This document shows, one piece after another, positions 62,028 to 64,000 of a stretch of DNA of 64,000 nt. Within the stretch, counting starts at the first letter, position 1. Every line of letters begins with the position of its first letter. The position numbers and the translations under genes are program-made. The notes beneath the pieces are model-generated. The model was given only the letters and a program-made list of their open reading frames with translations, had not been told where the DNA came from and made no database searches. Origin of the DNA: Actinoplanes sandaracinus (lineage in GTDB: Bacteria; Actinomycetota; Actinomycetes; Mycobacteriales; Micromonosporaceae); NCBI RefSeq assembly GCF_030009775.1, contig NZ_JASCTH010000005.1, forward strand, positions 186,001-250,000. Direction: 5' to 3'.

Positions 62028-63002
62028 TCAGGTGATCTTGTCCAGTACGTACCTGGCGGCCTCGGCGACGAGGGTGTTGTCGGGCGCGGCGTCGCGGCCG
62101 GACCGGCGCGACATGATGGAGATGAGGAGGGGCTCGGCCGACTTCGACGGCCACACGACGGCGATGTCGTTCGCGGGGCCGTACGGGCCTCCGGTGCCGG
62201 TCTTGTTGGCCACGGTCCATCCGCGCGGCACGACGGCCCGGATTCGATTCCTGCTGTTGGGCGTCTCATGGGCGCGTTCCAGCAGGTCGCGAAGGTAGGC
62301 ACGGGCGTCGCCCGGGAGAGCGCCGCCCGCGACGATCTTGTGGTAGTCCGTGCCGATGGCCCGCGCGGAGGTCGTGTCGCGCTGGTCTCCGGGCGTCCAG
62401 TCCCGCCAGAGCGCCGGTTCCGTCCGCTCGGCCAGGGTCACCGTGTCGCCGAGCGTTCGCAGGTAAGCCGTCAGCTCGGCCGGGCCACCGAGCTGACGGA
62501 GGAGGAGATTGCCGGCCGTACCGTCGCTGAAGCGGACGGCGGCGTCGCAGAGCTCGCCGAGAGTCATCCCGGTGGCCACCCTCTCCCGGGTCTTGCGGGA
62601 GTTGTCCCAGTTCGGCTCCACATCGGCCCGGGTGAACCGGACGCGCTGGTCCAGCTTCGACAGCGGGACGCTGTTCAAGACGGCGGCGGCTGCCAGGCCC
62701 TTGAACGCCGAGCAGTAGGGAAACCGTTCATCCGCCTGATGGGCGACAGTGGCGCCGGTGCCGGTCGCCACCGCGTACACCCCCAGCCGTGCGGAGAACC
62801 TGCGCTCCAGCTCCACGAGCCGATCGTGGCGTTCCTCCGAGCCGGGCACGGTGGCCGGGGGTGACGCGGGGGCGGAGCCGGAAGGGCTGGGGCTCGGTCG
62901 ACCTGCCGACGTGTCAGCCTTCTCGTCCTTCCGGGCGCAGCCCGCCAGCAGGAGCGCCGCGGCACCGATCGCGGCCCGCCGGGTGATCGTCGGCCGCGTC
63001 AT
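62028..63002 (-). CDS. Class A beta-lactamase, lipoprotein type
   Basis: The 324-residue precursor has Arg-Arg and a lipobox (ITRRAAIGAAALLLAGC). The active site shows SxxK at S98-K101 (CSAFKG), SDG at 159-161 in place of SDN, and KTG in NKTGTGGPYG. The E166 equivalent is E195, in TEPALWRD, where the usual Asn170 position is Trp. SDG also occurs in mycobacterial BlaC. It probably hydrolyses penicillins outside the cell. ATG at 63002. Confidence 0.9.
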   Translation of the reverse strand: MTRPTITRRAAIGAAALLLAGCARKDEKADTSAGRPSPSPSGSAPASPPATVPGSEERHDRLVELERRFSARLGVYAVATGTGATVAHQADERFPYCSAFKGLAAAAVLNSVPLSKLDQRVRFTRADVEPNWDNSRKTRERVATGMTLGELCDAAVRFSDGTAGNLLLRQLGGPAELTAYLRTLGDTVTLAERTEPALWRDWTPGDQRDTTSARAIGTDYHKIVAGGALPGDARAYLRDLLERAHETPNSRNRIRAVVPRGWTVANKTGTGGPYGPANDIAVVWPSKSAEPLLISIMSRRSGRDAAPDNTLVAEAARYVLDKIT

Positions 63003-63163
63003 CGTCCCCGCCCTTGCGCTGACGTGGCCATGAGCGCGCGACCTGACGGCCGGCCGACGCGGCATCGGTGGAGCACATCCCTGAGCACGCCGGGCAATCT
63101 ACACAGTGGACGCAAGCGGGCCCGGTCGCCGTCACCGCACGCCGACGTGGGCTGGGAACATGC

Positions 63164-64000
63164 TCAGTAGCGGAAGCTGGAGACGGTGGTGTCGAGTTCG
63201 CCGGCGATGCGGGCCAGGTCGTCGGCGGCGGTGCGGGTGGCCTGGGCCGCCTCGCGGGTGGAGCCGGACAGCGTGACGACGTCCACGAGCTGGCTGCTGA
63301 TCTCGGATGTGCCGGCGGCGGCCCGGCCGAGGTCGCTGGTCATGCCGTTGGTGGTGGCGCTCTGTTCCTCGACCGCGGAGGCGATCGTGTTCTGGTAGTC
63401 GTTGATCCGTCCGATCACCTGCCCGATGCCGGAGATGGCGTCGACCGCGACGCGGGCATCGGCCTGGATCGCCTCGATACGGCGGCTGATCTCCTCGGTC
63501 GCCTTCGCGGTCTCCTGCGCCAGGTCCTTGACCTCACCGGCGACGACGGCGAAGCCCTTGCCCGTCTCGCCGGCGCGGGCGGCCTCGATAGTGGCGTTCA
63601 GCGCGAGGAGATTCGTCTGCTCGGCGATGGCGGTGATGGTCTTGACCACGCTGTCGATCTCGGCCGACGACGCGTCCAGTTTGGCCATGACGTGCTCGGC
63701 TCGGCTCGCCGCCTGGACGGCGTCGCCGGCCACGGTGGCGGCTTCGGCGGCGCTCATGGCGATCTCCCGGATCGCGGCGCCCATCTCCTGGGCGCCGCCG
63801 GCCACGGCGTGCACACCGGAGGTGACCTCGCCGGCCGCCGCGTCGATCAGCTGCACCTTCTGCGAGTTCTGCTGAGTGGCCTCGGTCAGGTTCTGGCTGG
63901 CCTCCTGCAACTGACCCGAGCGCGTCGACAGGCTCGCGGACGCCGCGGCGAGCGTGGTCATGGTCGACCGCATCTGCGCGGCGACCCGGTGAACCGACCG
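63164..64000 (-). CDS. Methyl-accepting chemotaxis protein, C-terminal part (cut by window edge)
   Basis: At least 278 residues are present and the gene continues beyond the right edge. The coiled-coil signalling tip is [31 protein letters not shown] (in outline), the hairpin that contacts CheA/CheW. Methylation-type Gln/Glu heptads flank it. The sensor and membrane segments lie outside. It indicates a motile or twitching-capable organism, as in Actinoplanes-like zoospores. Confidence 0.92.
   Translation of the reverse strand, partial: RSVHRVAAQMRSTMTTLAAASASLSTRSGQLQEASQNLTEATQQNSQKVQLIDAAAGEVTSGVHAVAGGAQEMGAAIREIAMSAAEAATVAGDAVQAASRAEHVMAKLDASSAEIDSVVKTITAIAEQTNLLALNATIEAARAGETGKGFAVVAGEVKDLAQETAKATEEISRRIEAIQADARVAVDAISGIGQVIGRINDYQNTIASAVEEQSATTNGMTSDLGRAAAGTSEISSQLVDVVTLSGSTREAAQATRTAADDLARIAGELDTTVSSFRY

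Overview
The window is high-GC DNA (mostly G/C third positions, GTG and TTG starts, Shine-Dalgarno GGAGG/AAGGA sites) from a filamentous actinomycete. The mix of secreted CBM2-, ricin- and AbfB-linked plant-polysaccharide enzymes with FxsB-type, trypco2/STAND and DUF genes suggests Micromonosporaceae, perhaps Actinoplanes-like. That placement is inference; there is no rRNA or tRNA gene here to settle it. Layout: 1-291 is the 5' end of a secreted GH127/DUF1680-type glycosidase gene. 562-3163 holds a TauE/SafE permease, a small acidic protein, an AraC-type regulator and a DUF6157 protein. 3382-9378 is a sugar-uptake and arabinofuranosidase locus: a broken LacI regulator, an intact palindromic operator, a complete ABC importer (lipoprotein plus two permeases) and a cytoplasmic GH127 enzyme. 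9677-12784 is a two-gene conflict-type module, trypco2 followed by a trypsin/NB-ARC/TPR STAND protein. 12840-28946 is mostly housekeeping and accessory genes: alpha/beta hydrolase, a PIG-V-like mannosyltransferase, two MarR regulators, a sugar dehydrogenase, SDR, methyltransferases, DedA, DUF1295 and nadE. It also holds a deletion-bearing metallo-beta-lactamase pseudogene and a radical SAM/SPASM maturase preceded by a 38-residue overlapping peptide ORF, a candidate RiPP pair. 28980-55489 is a large plant cell wall degradation region: CE2-type esterase, an ECF sigma factor fused to a membrane segment and an extracellular-type AbfB domain, GH27 and GH10, a second ABC importer, CE3-type esterase, GH12, SGNH esterase, CE12-type esterase, a second GH27, three GH43-type enzymes and a PL11 rhamnogalacturonan lyase. 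55713-57763 is a lower-GC patch with a lipoprotein, a small membrane protein and decayed gene remnants. 57763-64000 holds an FAD oxidoreductase, a GH5-like enzyme, a zinc alcohol dehydrogenase, a class A beta-lactamase and the 3' part of a chemotaxis receptor. The carbohydrate genes fit together as extracellular depolymerisation of arabinan, galactan, rhamnogalacturonan, xylan and beta-glucan, then uptake of oligosaccharides and intracellular trimming. Three families of operator-like palindromes divide these genes: a 14-bp TGWGAGCGNTAACA site at five places, a CebR-type GGGAGCGCTCCC site at four places, and a CGAAASTTTCG pair in front of the second importer. No intact gene for a matching LacI-family regulator lies in the window. 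The most interesting items are the trypco2/STAND pair, the radical SAM peptide pair, the sigma-AbfB fusion and the shared operators.
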